Positions 18,231 through 27,684 of a stretch of 64,000 nucleotides of DNA are shown piece after piece. The position numbers were made by a program, and so were the translations under genes. Under the pieces are notes generated by a model. That model did not search any database. It saw only the letters and a program-made list of their open reading frames with translations, and was not told the origin of the DNA. The stretch covers positions 1,018,967 through 1,082,966 of the forward strand of contig JADJJZ010000029.1 in NCBI GenBank assembly GCA_016706255.1. The letters run 5' to 3'. Source of the stretch: Bacteroidota bacterium. Its GTDB lineage: Bacteria > Bacteroidota > Bacteroidia > Chitinophagales > BACL12. Positions within the stretch are counted from its first letter, which is position 1, and each line of letters starts with the position of its first letter.

Positions 18231-20486
18231 TTAAATCATTAATGAAGCTAAAACCAAACTCACCACGCTCATTAATTTAATCAGAATATTAATTGAAGGG
18301 CCGGAAGTATCTTTAAAAGGATCACCTACAGTATCACCAACAACTGCAGCTTTATGTGGCTCGCTGCCTTTGTAATATGTTTTACCGTTTATATCTACAC
18401 CTTCTTCAAACATCTTTTTAGCATTATCCCATGCACCACCTGCGTTAGCCTGGAAAATGGCCATTAATACACCACTAACAGTAACACCGGCTAATAAACC
18501 ACCAAGCATTTCAGGTCCCATTAAAATATTATCTCCGGTATTTAATCCTAAAACTTTAGGCGCAAAACCAACAATTACCGGAACCAACACTGCCATTAAA
18601 CCGGGTAATACCATTTCTTTAACAGCAGCTTTAGTACTAATTTCAACACATTTAGCATACTCTGCTTTTCCTTCTGCAGCATTAAATGTATCCTGATCTG
18701 CTTGCGACCATTCGTTCATTTCTTTTTCGCCATTTCTTTTCATTACTTCCAATGCGGCTTTTAATGCAGGAATAGTTGAAAATTGTCTGCGCACTTCTTC
18801 AATCATACTCATTGCAGCTTTACCAACACTTTGCATTGCCATAGCAGAAAATAAAAATGGCAACATAGCGCCGACAAATAAACCGGAAATAACATGTGCC
18901 TGCGAAATATCAATTTTTGTTAATCCTGTAACCTGCATAAATGCACCAAATAAAGCGAGTGCTGTTAATGCAGCAGAACCAATTGCAAAACCTTTTCCGA
19001 TAGCTGCAGTAGTATTACCAACTGCATCTAATTTATCGGTACGGTGACGAACTTCTTTTGGTAAATCAGCCATTTGTGCAATACCACCGGCATTATCAGA
19101 AATAGGACCATATGCATCAACAGCAAGTTGAATTCCTGTGTTCGCAAGCATACCAACGGCGGCAATTGCAATACCATATAAACCACCACATGCAAATGAA
19201 ATCATAATGGATGCACCTAAAATTAATACCGGCCATGCAGTAGACATCATACCTACACTTAAACCTGCAATAATATTTGTTGCTGCACCTGTTGATGACT
19301 GACGTACAATTTTCATTACCGGTTTTTTTCCTGTTCCTGTATAATATTCAGTAATAAATCCGATTGCAGTACCTGCAACCAAACCAACTATTGTAGCAAT
19401 AAAAATTCCTAACGAAGTAATTGTTCTTTCTTTACCACCATATAATACATCTGTATAACTAAACGATTTTGGCATCATCCATTCAATAATGAAATAGGAT
19501 AAAATTACCATAACCACAGATGAACCAATAGCACCACCATTTAATGCTTTTTGCGGATTACCACCTTCTTTTACACGAACAAAAAATGTTCCGATAATAG
19601 AAGTTAAAATACCTACACCACCTAATACCAATGGTAATAAAACTGCACTTAATCCGTTAAAACCATCTTCCATAAAAGAAGTACCTTCAGCAATTTGTCC
19701 GGCCATAAATGCTGTTCCCAACACCATGGTACCCACAATTGCACCAACATAACTTTCAAATAAATCGGCACCCATACCGGCAACATCTCCAACGTTATCA
19801 CCAACGTTATCTGCAATAGTTGCAGGATTTAACGGGTGATCTTCAGGAATCCCTGCTTCTACTTTTCCCACTAAATCGGCACCAACATCGGCAGCTTTTG
19901 TATAAATACCACCACCAACACGCGCAAATAATGCGATTGATGAAGCACCAAATGAAAATCCGGTAACCACATTAATAACTTTCACTGCAGCAGCCTGACC
20001 TTCAAAACCATACATATTTGAATAAATAAGTAACAGGGTTCCTAAACCCAAAATACCAAGACCAACAACGCCCATTCCCATTACTGAACCACCGGTAAAA
20101 GCAATTTCAAGCGCTTTACCTAGTCCGTGACGGGCAGCATTTGTAGTTCTCACATTGGCTTTGGTAGCTACGCGCATACCAATAAAACCGGCCAGTGCTG
20201 AACAAAAAGCACCAACAATAAATGATAAACCCACTAAAGCTGAAGAGTTTTCTTCGCTGGCACCTGAAATTGCCAGCAAAATGGCAACAATAACCACGAA
20301 AATGGCCAAAATCTTGTATTCAGCCCGCAAAAACGCCATGGCTCCGTCAGAAATTGCCTTAGCAATGCCGGCCATACGCTCGTTGCCTACTTCCTGTTTA
20401 GCTACCCATGCGCTTTTCACATAGGTAAATATTAATGCCAACACCCCGAGAAGTGGTATTGCATATAAAAGCATGTTTACATCCAT
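18231..20486 (-). CDS. hppA: Membrane-bound ion-translocating pyrophosphatase
   Basis: Integral inner-membrane pump of 751 aa that couples PPi hydrolysis to H+ and/or Na+ export. The many hydrophobic helices and the signature loop are present: DVGADLVGKVEAGIPEDHP followed by NPATIADNVGDNVGDVAGMGADLFESY, holding the acidic Mg-PPi ligands, and near the C-terminus KAAVVGDTVGDPFKDTSGPS. In the K+-determining region the sequence is GNTTAAIGKGFAIGSA (near residue 490). Ala where K+-independent enzymes have Lys indicates the K+-dependent subfamily. Whether it pumps Na+ or H+ cannot be told without aligning the gate residues. Monocistronic, with its own promoter and terminator. Confidence 0.95.
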   Translation of the reverse strand: MDVNMLLYAIPLLGVLALIFTYVKSAWVAKQEVGNERMAGIAKAISDGAMAFLRAEYKILAIFVVIVAILLAISGASEENSSALVGLSFIVGAFCSALAGFIGMRVATKANVRTTNAARHGLGKALEIAFTGGSVMGMGVVGLGILGLGTLLLIYSNMYGFEGQAAAVKVINVVTGFSFGASSIALFARVGGGIYTKAADVGADLVGKVEAGIPEDHPLNPATIADNVGDNVGDVAGMGADLFESYVGAIVGTMVLGTAFMAGQIAEGTSFMEDGFNGLSAVLLPLVLGGVGILTSIIGTFFVRVKEGGNPQKALNGGAIGSSVVMVILSYFIIEWMMPKSFSYTDVLYGGKERTITSLGIFIATIVGLVAGTAIGFITEYYTGTGKKPVMKIVRQSSTGAATNIIAGLSVGMMSTAWPVLILGASIMISFACGGLYGIAIAAVGMLANTGIQLAVDAYGPISDNAGGIAQMADLPKEVRHRTDKLDAVGNTTAAIGKGFAIGSAALTALALFGAFMQVTGLTKIDISQAHVISGLFVGAMLPFLFSAMAMQSVGKAAMSMIEEVRRQFSTIPALKAALEVMKRNGEKEMNEWSQADQDTFNAAEGKAEYAKCVEISTKAAVKEMVLPGLMAVLVPVIVGFAPKVLGLNTGDNILMGPEMLGGLLAGVTVSGVLMAIFQANAGGAWDNAKKMFEEGVDINGKTYYKGSEPHKAAVVGDTVGDPFKDTSGPSINILIKLMSVVSLVLASLMI

Positions 20487-20522
20487 AATTTAACGATTTA
20501 TTTAAGTTAGTCTTTGAGGTCG

Positions 20523-20557
20523 CTAAAATAGGGCTTTGACCGCATATTATTCAACAA
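20523..20557 (-). promoter_or_regulatory. Probable hppA promoter
   Basis: On the minus strand TTG (two overlapping options, 20552-20557) and TATTTTAG (20523-20530, 7 of 8 to TAnnTTTG) are about 21 bp apart. The start codon is 36 bp downstream. Confidence 0.5.
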
Positions 20558-20597
20558 TTCGATGTGTATAGGGTTAATTTTGAATTGTAATTTCTTT

Positions 20598-20605
20598 TAT
20601 CTTTA
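20598..20605 (+). promoter_or_regulatory. -7 box abutting the PorV-like gene
   Basis: TATCTTTA (7 of 8 to TAnnTTTG) ends 5 bp before the ATG at 20611. If used, transcription would begin at or next to the start codon. A TTTG lies about 15 bp upstream, which is closer than usual. Confidence 0.35.
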
Positions 20606-20610
20606 CTCTA

Positions 20611-21429
20611 ATGAAACATACACTATCAGTAATTGCCATGGCTATTGTTTTCCCTATTGCAGCCATTGCACAAACAGGTTACAGCGATGCAGGCGGAAGG
20701 GCAAACGGGATGGGAAACGCATCTGTTACATTACAGGATGTTTTTAGTGTTCAGAATAATCAGGCGGCAATGGCCTTTATTGAAGCCCCTGCAATTGGTT
20801 TAAGTACTCAGAATTTTTTCCTGATTGATGGCGGCATCAATGCACATTATGGTGTTTTTGTCTTACCGGTTCAAAAGGCAGGCGTATTCGGATTGAGTGC
20901 AAATTATACCGGTGATATTACTTTTAATCAGACAAAAATCGGCTTAGGTTACGGACGCAAACTGGCAGAAAATGTTGCTGTTGGATTACAACTCGATTAT
21001 GTTGGTACTTCTACTTCGGAAGTAGGTTCAGGCGCTGCATTTACTTTTGATATCGGTGTATTATATAAACCAACAAAAGCATTATCTATTGGCGCAAAAA
21101 CGTTTAATCCGATACGTGCAAAAACAGGTTTGGCTTATGAAGAAGAATTACCTGCAATAATAAATGTTGGTGTTGCTTATCAGCCATCTGAAAAAGTGAT
21201 TTTATGTTTAGAAGGTGAACAAAATTTAAGCGACGACCTTCGCATTAAATCAGGTGTTGAATATCAAATTATTGAACAACTTTATTTACGCGGCGGATTT
21301 ATATCAAATCCATCGATGTTTACAGCCGGAATAGGATTAAAAATCAAGCATATCCAAATTGACCTCAACAGTCAGTTTCATCAACAGCTAGGAACCACAC
21401 CCGGATTGGGTTTACGTTATGATTTCTAA
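20611..21429 (+). CDS. PorV/PorQ-like outer-membrane beta-barrel protein
   Basis: The 272 aa protein has a signal peptide (about 1-20, ending AIAQ). It then shows the opening typical of PorV-like and FadL-fold barrels: GYSDAGGRANGMGNASVTLQDVFSVQNNQAAMAF. Alternating amphipathic strands follow, and the end is GLGLRYDF with the C-terminal aromatic residue of outer-membrane barrels. PorV itself is the T9SS shuttle and is usually longer (about 380 aa), so this is a shorter relative. It is 12 bp upstream of a helix-hairpin-helix barrel gene, and the two are very probably cotranscribed. Function unknown. Confidence 0.7.
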   Translation: MKHTLSVIAMAIVFPIAAIAQTGYSDAGGRANGMGNASVTLQDVFSVQNNQAAMAFIEAPAIGLSTQNFFLIDGGINAHYGVFVLPVQKAGVFGLSANYTGDITFNQTKIGLGYGRKLAENVAVGLQLDYVGTSTSEVGSGAAFTFDIGVLYKPTKALSIGAKTFNPIRAKTGLAYEEELPAIINVGVAYQPSEKVILCLEGEQNLSDDLRIKSGVEYQIIEQLYLRGGFISNPSMFTAGIGLKIKHIQIDLNSQFHQQLGTTPGLGLRYDF

Positions 21430-21441
21430 TTTGAAAAACCC

Positions 21442-23556
21442 ATGAAATTATTAAAAGTCAAGAGCAATTTTAAGATGAATACAGTTAAACTGTTTGTGTT
21501 GCCGGTATTGTTGTGCTGCTCAATAAATTTATTAGCTCAGGAAAATAAGGCCGAAGGAAAATTATTGGAAGATGATATTATTGAAAATGCAGCAGAAAAA
21601 GTAGATAACGCTGATATTTCAATTGATACTTATCAGGAAAACATTACCTACTTATTACAAAATCCGATTAACATAAATAAATCGGGTTATTTCGAATTAA
21701 GAAATTGTGGTTTATTTACCGAAATTCAAATTCGCGATTTATTAAAACATATCGAAGTATTTGGTCCCCTGTTAAATATTTATGAATTACAAACAATTGC
21801 TTCTTTTAGTATAGAAGATATTAATCGTATAAAACCATTTATTAAATTAGATGGCTCTGCGTTAAATAGTGTTCCGTTTCAAAAAAAATTATATCTCGGC
21901 GATTACCAGTATTTTTTTCGCATCAGCCGTTATGTTGAAATGCAGGATGGATTTATTGAAGATAGTACCGGTGTAGCAAATTATGCAGGAGATAATTATC
22001 GTATTTATTCCAGGTTCAGATATAATTATCAGAATAATTTAAGTTATGGCATCACCATGGAAAAGGATGCCGGTGAAGCCATTTTTGGTCCGACGCAACC
22101 TTATGGTTTTGATTATTATTCCATGCATTTTTTCAAAAAAGGAACCGGACTTTTCCGCAGTATTGCATTGGGTGATTATGAAGTAAGAATCGGGCAGGGT
22201 TTAGTAATGTGGAGCGGATTTGGTATTGGGAAAAGTGTGTATCCGGTTGCTATTCGTCGTGCAGGAGCTGTATTAGACAGTTATACTTCTACCAACGAAA
22301 ACAGATTTATGCGTGGTGCGGGCGTTACCATGGGTTTACAAAATTGGCAGGTTACGGTATTCGGTTCGCATAAAGCAGTTGATGCAAATGTATCATTAAT
22401 TGATACAGTTTCTGATGAAATAATTCAGGTAAGCAGTATTGATGAAAGTGGATTACATCGCACAGAAAATGAACTGGAAAATAAAAATGCCATTCAGGAA
22501 ACTGTGGGCGGATTTGATGCAACATATTATAAAGGACAATTTAATGCAGGCATAGCAGGAATTTATTATCAGTTATCTTCCCCATTATCTCCCCCAACAG
22601 AACCTTATGAAATGTATGATTTTGCCGGCAATAAATTATTTAATGCCAGTTTACATTATAATTACCTCTGGCGAAATTTATTATTATTTGGAGAAACAGC
22701 AGTGAGTGATAATATGAAAGCAGCTACTATAAATGGATTAATAATTCCTGTAGATCCAAAGGTTGACCTTGCTGTTTTATATCGTTACTTTTCTCCCGAA
22801 TATCAAAGTTTATATGCGCAAACTTTTTCCGAAGGTTCACTTCCACAAAATGAACAAGGTATGTATATGGGGGTAGAAGTAAAACCTACCCGCGGCTGGA
22901 AATTAAGTGGTTATATTGATTTATATAAAAATCCCTGGCTGGAATACAGAACCGATGGACCTGCTTATGGCACCGATTTTCTGGGACAAGTTTCCTGGCA
23001 GCCATCACGTGCATTTGAAACATACATCCGTTATAAACATGAAATTAGCGACCGCAATTTATCGAGCGATTATTTAGAAGATGATCCCATCATGCATGTA
23101 TTAACCAATGTAGAAAAAACAAATATTCGCTGGCATGCCGATTATGATGTAAATAAATCGCTTACCTTAAAATCACGCATTGAATTTACTTTATATGATG
23201 AAAATGCAGGATTTCCTGAAAAAGGTTATTTAGCATTTCAGGATTTTAATTACCATCCGCTTAGCAGTCCGTTTAGTTTCTCAACACGTTTTGCCATTTT
23301 TAATACCGATAGTTATAATGCAAGAATTTATGCTTACGAAACAGAAGTATTGTATGCATATTCTATTATCGGTTTAAGTGGAAAAGGAACAAGAGCGTAT
23401 TTATTAGTAACCTATTCACCATTTAAGTGGTTAGATATTTGGGCACGTGTAAGTAATACCTGGTACACCGGCGAAGAGCCGTTGGGTTCGGGCGACAATA
23501 CTTTTCCCGGTAACACACGCAGCGACGTGAAGTTACAGTGTCGTGTAAAATGGTAA
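21442..23556 (+). CDS. Helix-hairpin-helix domain outer-membrane protein
   Basis: Up to 704 aa from the ATG at 21442; an internal ATG at 21475 gives a cleaner signal peptide (MNTVKLFVLPVLLCCSINLLAQ region), and either may be used. A periplasmic part (about 40-140) contains two helix-hairpin-helix-like units: NPININKSGYFELRNCGLF with IQIRDLLKHIEVFGPLLNIYELQTI. A large all-beta region with many aromatic strand ends follows and finishes in CRVKW, consistent with a barrel. Bacteroidota genomes commonly carry such HHH-barrel proteins. HHH units usually bind DNA, so a link to DNA uptake is possible but unproven. It follows the PorV-like gene by 12 bp. Confidence 0.7.
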   Translation: MKLLKVKSNFKMNTVKLFVLPVLLCCSINLLAQENKAEGKLLEDDIIENAAEKVDNADISIDTYQENITYLLQNPININKSGYFELRNCGLFTEIQIRDLLKHIEVFGPLLNIYELQTIASFSIEDINRIKPFIKLDGSALNSVPFQKKLYLGDYQYFFRISRYVEMQDGFIEDSTGVANYAGDNYRIYSRFRYNYQNNLSYGITMEKDAGEAIFGPTQPYGFDYYSMHFFKKGTGLFRSIALGDYEVRIGQGLVMWSGFGIGKSVYPVAIRRAGAVLDSYTSTNENRFMRGAGVTMGLQNWQVTVFGSHKAVDANVSLIDTVSDEIIQVSSIDESGLHRTENELENKNAIQETVGGFDATYYKGQFNAGIAGIYYQLSSPLSPPTEPYEMYDFAGNKLFNASLHYNYLWRNLLLFGETAVSDNMKAATINGLIIPVDPKVDLAVLYRYFSPEYQSLYAQTFSEGSLPQNEQGMYMGVEVKPTRGWKLSGYIDLYKNPWLEYRTDGPAYGTDFLGQVSWQPSRAFETYIRYKHEISDRNLSSDYLEDDPIMHVLTNVEKTNIRWHADYDVNKSLTLKSRIEFTLYDENAGFPEKGYLAFQDFNYHPLSSPFSFSTRFAIFNTDSYNARIYAYETEVLYAYSIIGLSGKGTRAYLLVTYSPFKWLDIWARVSNTWYTGEEPLGSGDNTFPGNTRSDVKLQCRVKW

Positions 23557-23576
23557 TTAATAATTAATTATTCGGA

Positions 23577-24116
23577 TTAAATACCAGTGCCTTTTTTAAG
23601 CACCATGGTATTCGCAATTTTATCGTGCAGCGTTTGACGTTTGCTGTCGATAAATGCCAATAAATAACCCAACATAAAAATCAGGGTAGAAACAATTCTT
23701 CCCATATGTCGCACAAAAGCAGTTATAAAAGAAATTTTGCCACCATCTTTGCGACGAACACGAATACCGGTTACGAATTTTCCGATAGTTGCGCCGCTCA
23801 TGCCTTCCAATAAAACGAAATATAATAATGGAATAATAAAGAGACCTACCAGGGATTCCATTTTATATTTTTTGATAAAATTTTCAAAATAAATGCCGCG
23901 ATTCGGATCCAGTGCAATTGGTTCGAAGTAAGCAAAAAACTGATATTTATCCATTAAACTCGGCTTGCCCTCATCGCCGGAAGCTTGCAATTTTTCGGGT
24001 GTTTTACCCATCGAAACGAATAAAAAAGCTGAAACTACCATTCCAACTATAAAGTAGTCAATAATAAATGCAATTATTCGTTTGGTTAGCGATGCTGTTT
24101 GATAATTGTGCGTCAT
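23577..24116 (-). CDS. RDD family membrane protein
   Basis: A 179 aa inner-membrane protein. The RDD signature appears as KRIIAFIIDYFIVGMVVSAF (arginine and aspartate in the first helix, about 12-31). A second helix pair follows, with GATIGKFVTGIRVRRKDGG between them, and an end with LLAFIDSKRQTLHDKIANTMV. Three to four membrane segments are visible. RDD proteins have been tied to transport or sodium homeostasis in a few cases; no specific role is proposed. It is convergent with the HHH-barrel gene and divergent from lepA. Confidence 0.88.
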   Translation of the reverse strand: MTHNYQTASLTKRIIAFIIDYFIVGMVVSAFLFVSMGKTPEKLQASGDEGKPSLMDKYQFFAYFEPIALDPNRGIYFENFIKKYKMESLVGLFIIPLLYFVLLEGMSGATIGKFVTGIRVRRKDGGKISFITAFVRHMGRIVSTLIFMLGYLLAFIDSKRQTLHDKIANTMVLKKGTGI

Positions 24117-24259
24117 ATATCAGGTTTTATTGATAAAAACAGGTTGTTTGTCGGCTTCAAAGATAGTAACTATTTCATAAGCTATAATCTTTCAAATGTT
24201 GAAACCTGCTTAACAATTCACAGAAATCCACCAACAATGTGTATTGCATCAAAGCAATA

Positions 24260-24291
24260 TTTACGAAGCACGCGGGTTTTAGTTACCTTTG
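24260..24291 (+). promoter_or_regulatory. Probable lepA promoter
   Basis: TACCTTTG at 24284-24291 matches the -7 consensus fully, and a TTTA at 24260-24263 sits 20 bp upstream in the -33 position. The ATG of lepA is 29 bp downstream. Confidence 0.6.
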
Positions 24292-24320
24292 CACTCTGAA
24301 GAAAAAGATAGTAACGTAAG

Positions 24321-26114
24321 ATGGAACATATCAGGAATTTTTGCATTATAGCACATATTGACCATGGAAAAAGTACGCTGGCGGACAGGCTGTTGCAGAT
24401 AACCAAGACGGTTTCTGAGCGCGACGAACGGGCTCAGGTGCTCGACGACATGGATATTGAGCGGGAAAGAGGCATTACCATTAAGAGCCATGCCATTCAG
24501 ATGGATTTTACATTTGAAGGCAAAAACTATGTGCTCAACCTGATTGATACCCCCGGCCATGTGGACTTTAGTTATGAGGTTTCACGCAGTATTGCTGCCT
24601 GCGAAGGCGCTTTGTTGCTGGTTGATGCCACACAGGGTATTCAGGCACAAACCATTTCAAATTTATACCTCGCTATTGAACACAATCTGGAAATCATCCC
24701 GATTATCAACAAAATTGATATGGATGGGGCAATGATTGAGGAAGTGAAAGACCAGATTGTTGATTTGATCGGCTGTGAACGCGATACCATTTTAGAGGCC
24801 AGCGGTAAAACAGGTTTGGGTATAGATGCCATTTTTGATGCCATTATCAAAAGAATTCCTGCACCTAAGGGTGACCCGGAAGCTCCATTGCAGGCACTTA
24901 TTTTTGACTCTGTATTTAACTCCTACCGCGGTGTTGTAGCTTATTACCGTATTTTTCAGGGAACCATGCGCAAAGGGCAACGGGTTATGTTCGTAAATAC
25001 AAAAAACACCTACGAAGCCAATGAAGTGGGTATTATGCGTTTGTTATACGAGCCGCGCCAGGAAGTAAAAGCAGGCGATGTTGGATATGTAATTACCGGT
25101 ATTAAAGAAGCCAAGGAAATTAAAGTGGGTGATACCATTACGTATAAGGAAAACCCCTGCCAAAATATTGTTGAAGGATTTAAAGATGTGAAACCAATGG
25201 TATTTGCAGGTATTTATCCTATCGACAACGATGATTATGAAGATTTAAGAGATTCATTGGAAAAGCTGCAATTAAACGATGCATCCCTGGTTTTTGAGCC
25301 GGAAAGTTCAGTGGCGTTGGGATTTGGTTTCCGTTGCGGATTTTTAGGATTATTACACCTTGAAATTGTGCAAGAGCGTTTAGAACGTGAGTTCGATCAA
25401 AATGTAATTATCACTGTTCCTAACGTATCATTTGATTGTTTTACCACATCAAAGAAAAAAATTGTAGTACATAACCCGACCGATTTACCTGATCCGGGCT
25501 CTATTGAACGGGTTGAAGAACCTTACATTCGTGCACAAATAATTTCGCAGCCCGATTATATCGGTGCCATTATGAAATTGTGTATGGATAAACGTGGCAT
25601 TTTAAAAAATCAAATTTACCTTACTACAACACGAGTAGAATTAGTTTGGGAAATGCCATTGGCCGAAATTGTATTTGACTTTTACGATAAACTAAAATCG
25701 ATTTCAAGAGGTTATGCCAGTTTCGATTATGAATTAATTGATTACCGCGATGGTGATTTAATTAAACTGGATATAAAATTAAATGGTGAAAATGTGGATG
25801 CGTTTTCTGCAATTATTCACCGCGAAAAAGCTTATGAGTTTGGCAGTAAGTTGTGTGGTAAATTAAAAGATTTATTACCGAAACAACAATTTGTTATCGC
25901 CATTCAGGCGGCCATCGGTGCAAAAATTATTGCAAGAGAAACGATTTCAGCCATGCGCAAAGATGTAACTGCCAAATGTTATGGTGGTGATATTTCACGT
26001 AAACGAAAATTACTCGAAAAGCAGAAAAAAGGTAAAAAACGTATGCGTCAGATTGGAACTGTAGAGGTACCGCAGGAAGCATTTTTAGCTGTATTAAAAT
26101 TAAACGACGATTAA
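24321..26114 (+). CDS. lepA: Elongation factor 4
   Basis: Ribosome-associated translational GTPase of 597 aa, the usual EF4 length. G1 is AHIDHGKSTLADRLL, the switch region has ERERGITIK, G3 is DTPGHVDFSYEV and G4 is NKIDM. The C-terminal EF4 part contains FGFRCGFLGLLHLEIVQERL and the basic tail DVTAKCYGGDISRKRKLLEKQ. EF4 binds the ribosome and promotes back-translocation or rescue of stalled initiation and elongation complexes. It has its own promoter and is followed after 8 bp by folD, so the two are likely cotranscribed. Confidence 0.97.
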   Translation: MEHIRNFCIIAHIDHGKSTLADRLLQITKTVSERDERAQVLDDMDIERERGITIKSHAIQMDFTFEGKNYVLNLIDTPGHVDFSYEVSRSIAACEGALLLVDATQGIQAQTISNLYLAIEHNLEIIPIINKIDMDGAMIEEVKDQIVDLIGCERDTILEASGKTGLGIDAIFDAIIKRIPAPKGDPEAPLQALIFDSVFNSYRGVVAYYRIFQGTMRKGQRVMFVNTKNTYEANEVGIMRLLYEPRQEVKAGDVGYVITGIKEAKEIKVGDTITYKENPCQNIVEGFKDVKPMVFAGIYPIDNDDYEDLRDSLEKLQLNDASLVFEPESSVALGFGFRCGFLGLLHLEIVQERLEREFDQNVIITVPNVSFDCFTTSKKKIVVHNPTDLPDPGSIERVEEPYIRAQIISQPDYIGAIMKLCMDKRGILKNQIYLTTTRVELVWEMPLAEIVFDFYDKLKSISRGYASFDYELIDYRDGDLIKLDIKLNGENVDAFSAIIHREKAYEFGSKLCGKLKDLLPKQQFVIAIQAAIGAKIIARETISAMRKDVTAKCYGGDISRKRKLLEKQKKGKKRMRQIGTVEVPQEAFLAVLKLNDD

Positions 26115-26122
26115 ATATTTGC

Positions 26123-26992
26123 ATGCCGATATTATTAGATGGTAAAAAACTTTCTCAGGAAATTCAGTTGGAAATTAAAAGTGCGATTGAGTTACGAAGA
26201 ACAAACGGGCAAAAAATTCCGCACCTCGCTGCTGTTTTAGTTGGAAATGACGGAGCCAGCACAACTTATGTAAACAGTAAAATTCGTTTGTGCAAAGCTG
26301 TTGGTATGCAATCTACTTTTATACATTTAGATGCTTCAACATCTGAAGCTGAATTATTGAAGGTGGTTGATGATATTAATAATAATGATGACATCGACGG
26401 CTTTATTGTTCAGTTACCCTTACCTAAACATATCAACGAAAATAAAATAATAGAAGCTATAAATCCGGGAAAAGATGTGGATGGATTTCATCCTATTAAT
26501 TTGGGCAGAATGCAATTAGGTTTACCTGCTTTTATTTCAGCTACACCGGCCGGCATAATCACCATGCTCGAGCGATACCATATCGAAACCAGTGGCAAAC
26601 ATTGTGTCGTAATTGGCAGAAGTAATATTGTGGGCACGCCGATGAGTATTTTATTATCGCGTAATACCGAACCCGGCAATTGCACAGTTACGATTTGTCA
26701 CAGTCGTACAAAAAACTTAAAAGAAATTTGTTTGCAGGCAGATATTATTATTGCTGCATTAGGCAAACCTGAGTTTGTAACTGCAGATATGGTAAAAGAA
26801 GGAGCTGTAGTTGTTGATGTTGGTATATCAAGATTAGATGCCGATAATGAAAAAGGTTATGTGATTAAAGGCGATGTTAAATTTGATGAAGTTGCACCAA
26901 AATGTGCTGCCATTTCACCGGTTCCGGGCGGCGTTGGATTAATGACTGTAGTATCATTGTTGATGAATACGATGAAGGCAGTTAAAAATTAA
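26123..26992 (+). CDS. folD: Bifunctional methylenetetrahydrofolate dehydrogenase/cyclohydrolase
   Basis: Cytoplasmic enzyme of one-carbon metabolism that interconverts 5,10-methylene-, 5,10-methenyl- and 10-formyl-THF with NADP(H). The 289 aa match the family. The N-terminal motif TYVNSKIRLCKAVGM contains the catalytic lysine. GFIVQLPLPKHI and KDVDGFHPINLGRM form the folate site. VIGRSNIVGTPMSILLSR is the NADP-binding loop, and SPVPGGVGLMTVVSLLMNT the C-terminal signature. It starts 8 bp after lepA. Confidence 0.97.
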   Translation: MPILLDGKKLSQEIQLEIKSAIELRRTNGQKIPHLAAVLVGNDGASTTYVNSKIRLCKAVGMQSTFIHLDASTSEAELLKVVDDINNNDDIDGFIVQLPLPKHINENKIIEAINPGKDVDGFHPINLGRMQLGLPAFISATPAGIITMLERYHIETSGKHCVVIGRSNIVGTPMSILLSRNTEPGNCTVTICHSRTKNLKEICLQADIIIAALGKPEFVTADMVKEGAVVVDVGISRLDADNEKGYVIKGDVKFDEVAPKCAAISPVPGGVGLMTVVSLLMNTMKAVKN

Positions 26993-27029
26993 TTACCACG
27001 ATTATTTAAATCTAAATTATATTTTTTTA

Positions 27030-27629
27030 ATGCAACAATATCCAATAATGGAGCAGTTTTATACCATTCAGGGTGAAGGTTTTCATCAGGGAAGGGCTGC
27101 CTATTTTATACGGCTTGGTGGCTGTGATGTTGGATGTGTGTGGTGTGATGTAAAGGACAGTTGGGACGCATCTAAACATCCCCAAAAATCAATTGCGGAA
27201 ATTGTTGCTGACGTAAAAAATTATCCCGCCAAATTAATTGTAATTACGGGTGGCGAACCGTTGATGTATGATTTATCTCCGCTTATTGATGTTTTAAAAA
27301 ATGAGGGTTATGAAATAAATATCGAAACATCCGGTGCTTATGCTATGCAGGGAACTGCGGACTGGATATGTTTCTCCCCAAAAAAATTTAAAGCCCCTTT
27401 AGCTTCAGTTGCAGCTCTAGCAAACGAATTAAAAGTGGTCATATTTAATAAAAGTGATTTTGAATGGGCTGAATCACATCGCAAAACTGTTTCAGGTAAT
27501 TGTAAATTATATCTGCAACCCGAATGGAGTAAACGCGACGAAATGACTCCGCTTATAATAGATTATGTAAAACAACATCCCGAATGGGAAATATCATTAC
27601 AGGTACATAAATATCTGCAAGTACCATAA
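27030..27629 (+). CDS. queE: 7-carboxy-7-deazaguanine synthase
   Basis: Radical-SAM enzyme that forms CDG from 6-carboxytetrahydropterin in queuosine / 7-deazapurine synthesis. The 199 aa protein opens with FYTIQGEGFHQGRAAYFIRLGGCDVGCVWCD. The CxxxCxxC cysteines near 31-38 bind the 4Fe-4S cluster. ITGGEPLMYDLSPLI (about 75-90) is the GGEP motif that contacts SAM. The length fits QueE. It lies 37 bp after folD and may be part of the same transcript. The other que genes are not in the window. Confidence 0.93.
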   Translation: MQQYPIMEQFYTIQGEGFHQGRAAYFIRLGGCDVGCVWCDVKDSWDASKHPQKSIAEIVADVKNYPAKLIVITGGEPLMYDLSPLIDVLKNEGYEINIETSGAYAMQGTADWICFSPKKFKAPLASVAALANELKVVIFNKSDFEWAESHRKTVSGNCKLYLQPEWSKRDEMTPLIIDYVKQHPEWEISLQVHKYLQVP

Positions 27630-27631
27630 AA

Positions 27632-27668
27632 AAAAACAGCTGCCTAAAATTAAGCAACTGTTTTTTTC
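27632..27668 (-). terminator. Bidirectional terminator between queE and the first GEVED gene
   Basis: Inverted repeat centred on TTAATTTTA with arms CAGTTGC.../...GCAGCTG read on the minus strand, followed by a run of T. On that strand mismatches become G-U pairs, so it is strongest for the minus gene. The plus strand also has a T run and may stop queE. Confidence 0.8.
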
Positions 27669-27684
27669 ACATTTAAAATAATAC

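Noticed and set aside
21442..23556. ComEA-type DNA-uptake protein
   Set aside because: The HHH part is similar in kind, but the long all-beta region and lack of other com genes do not support that name.
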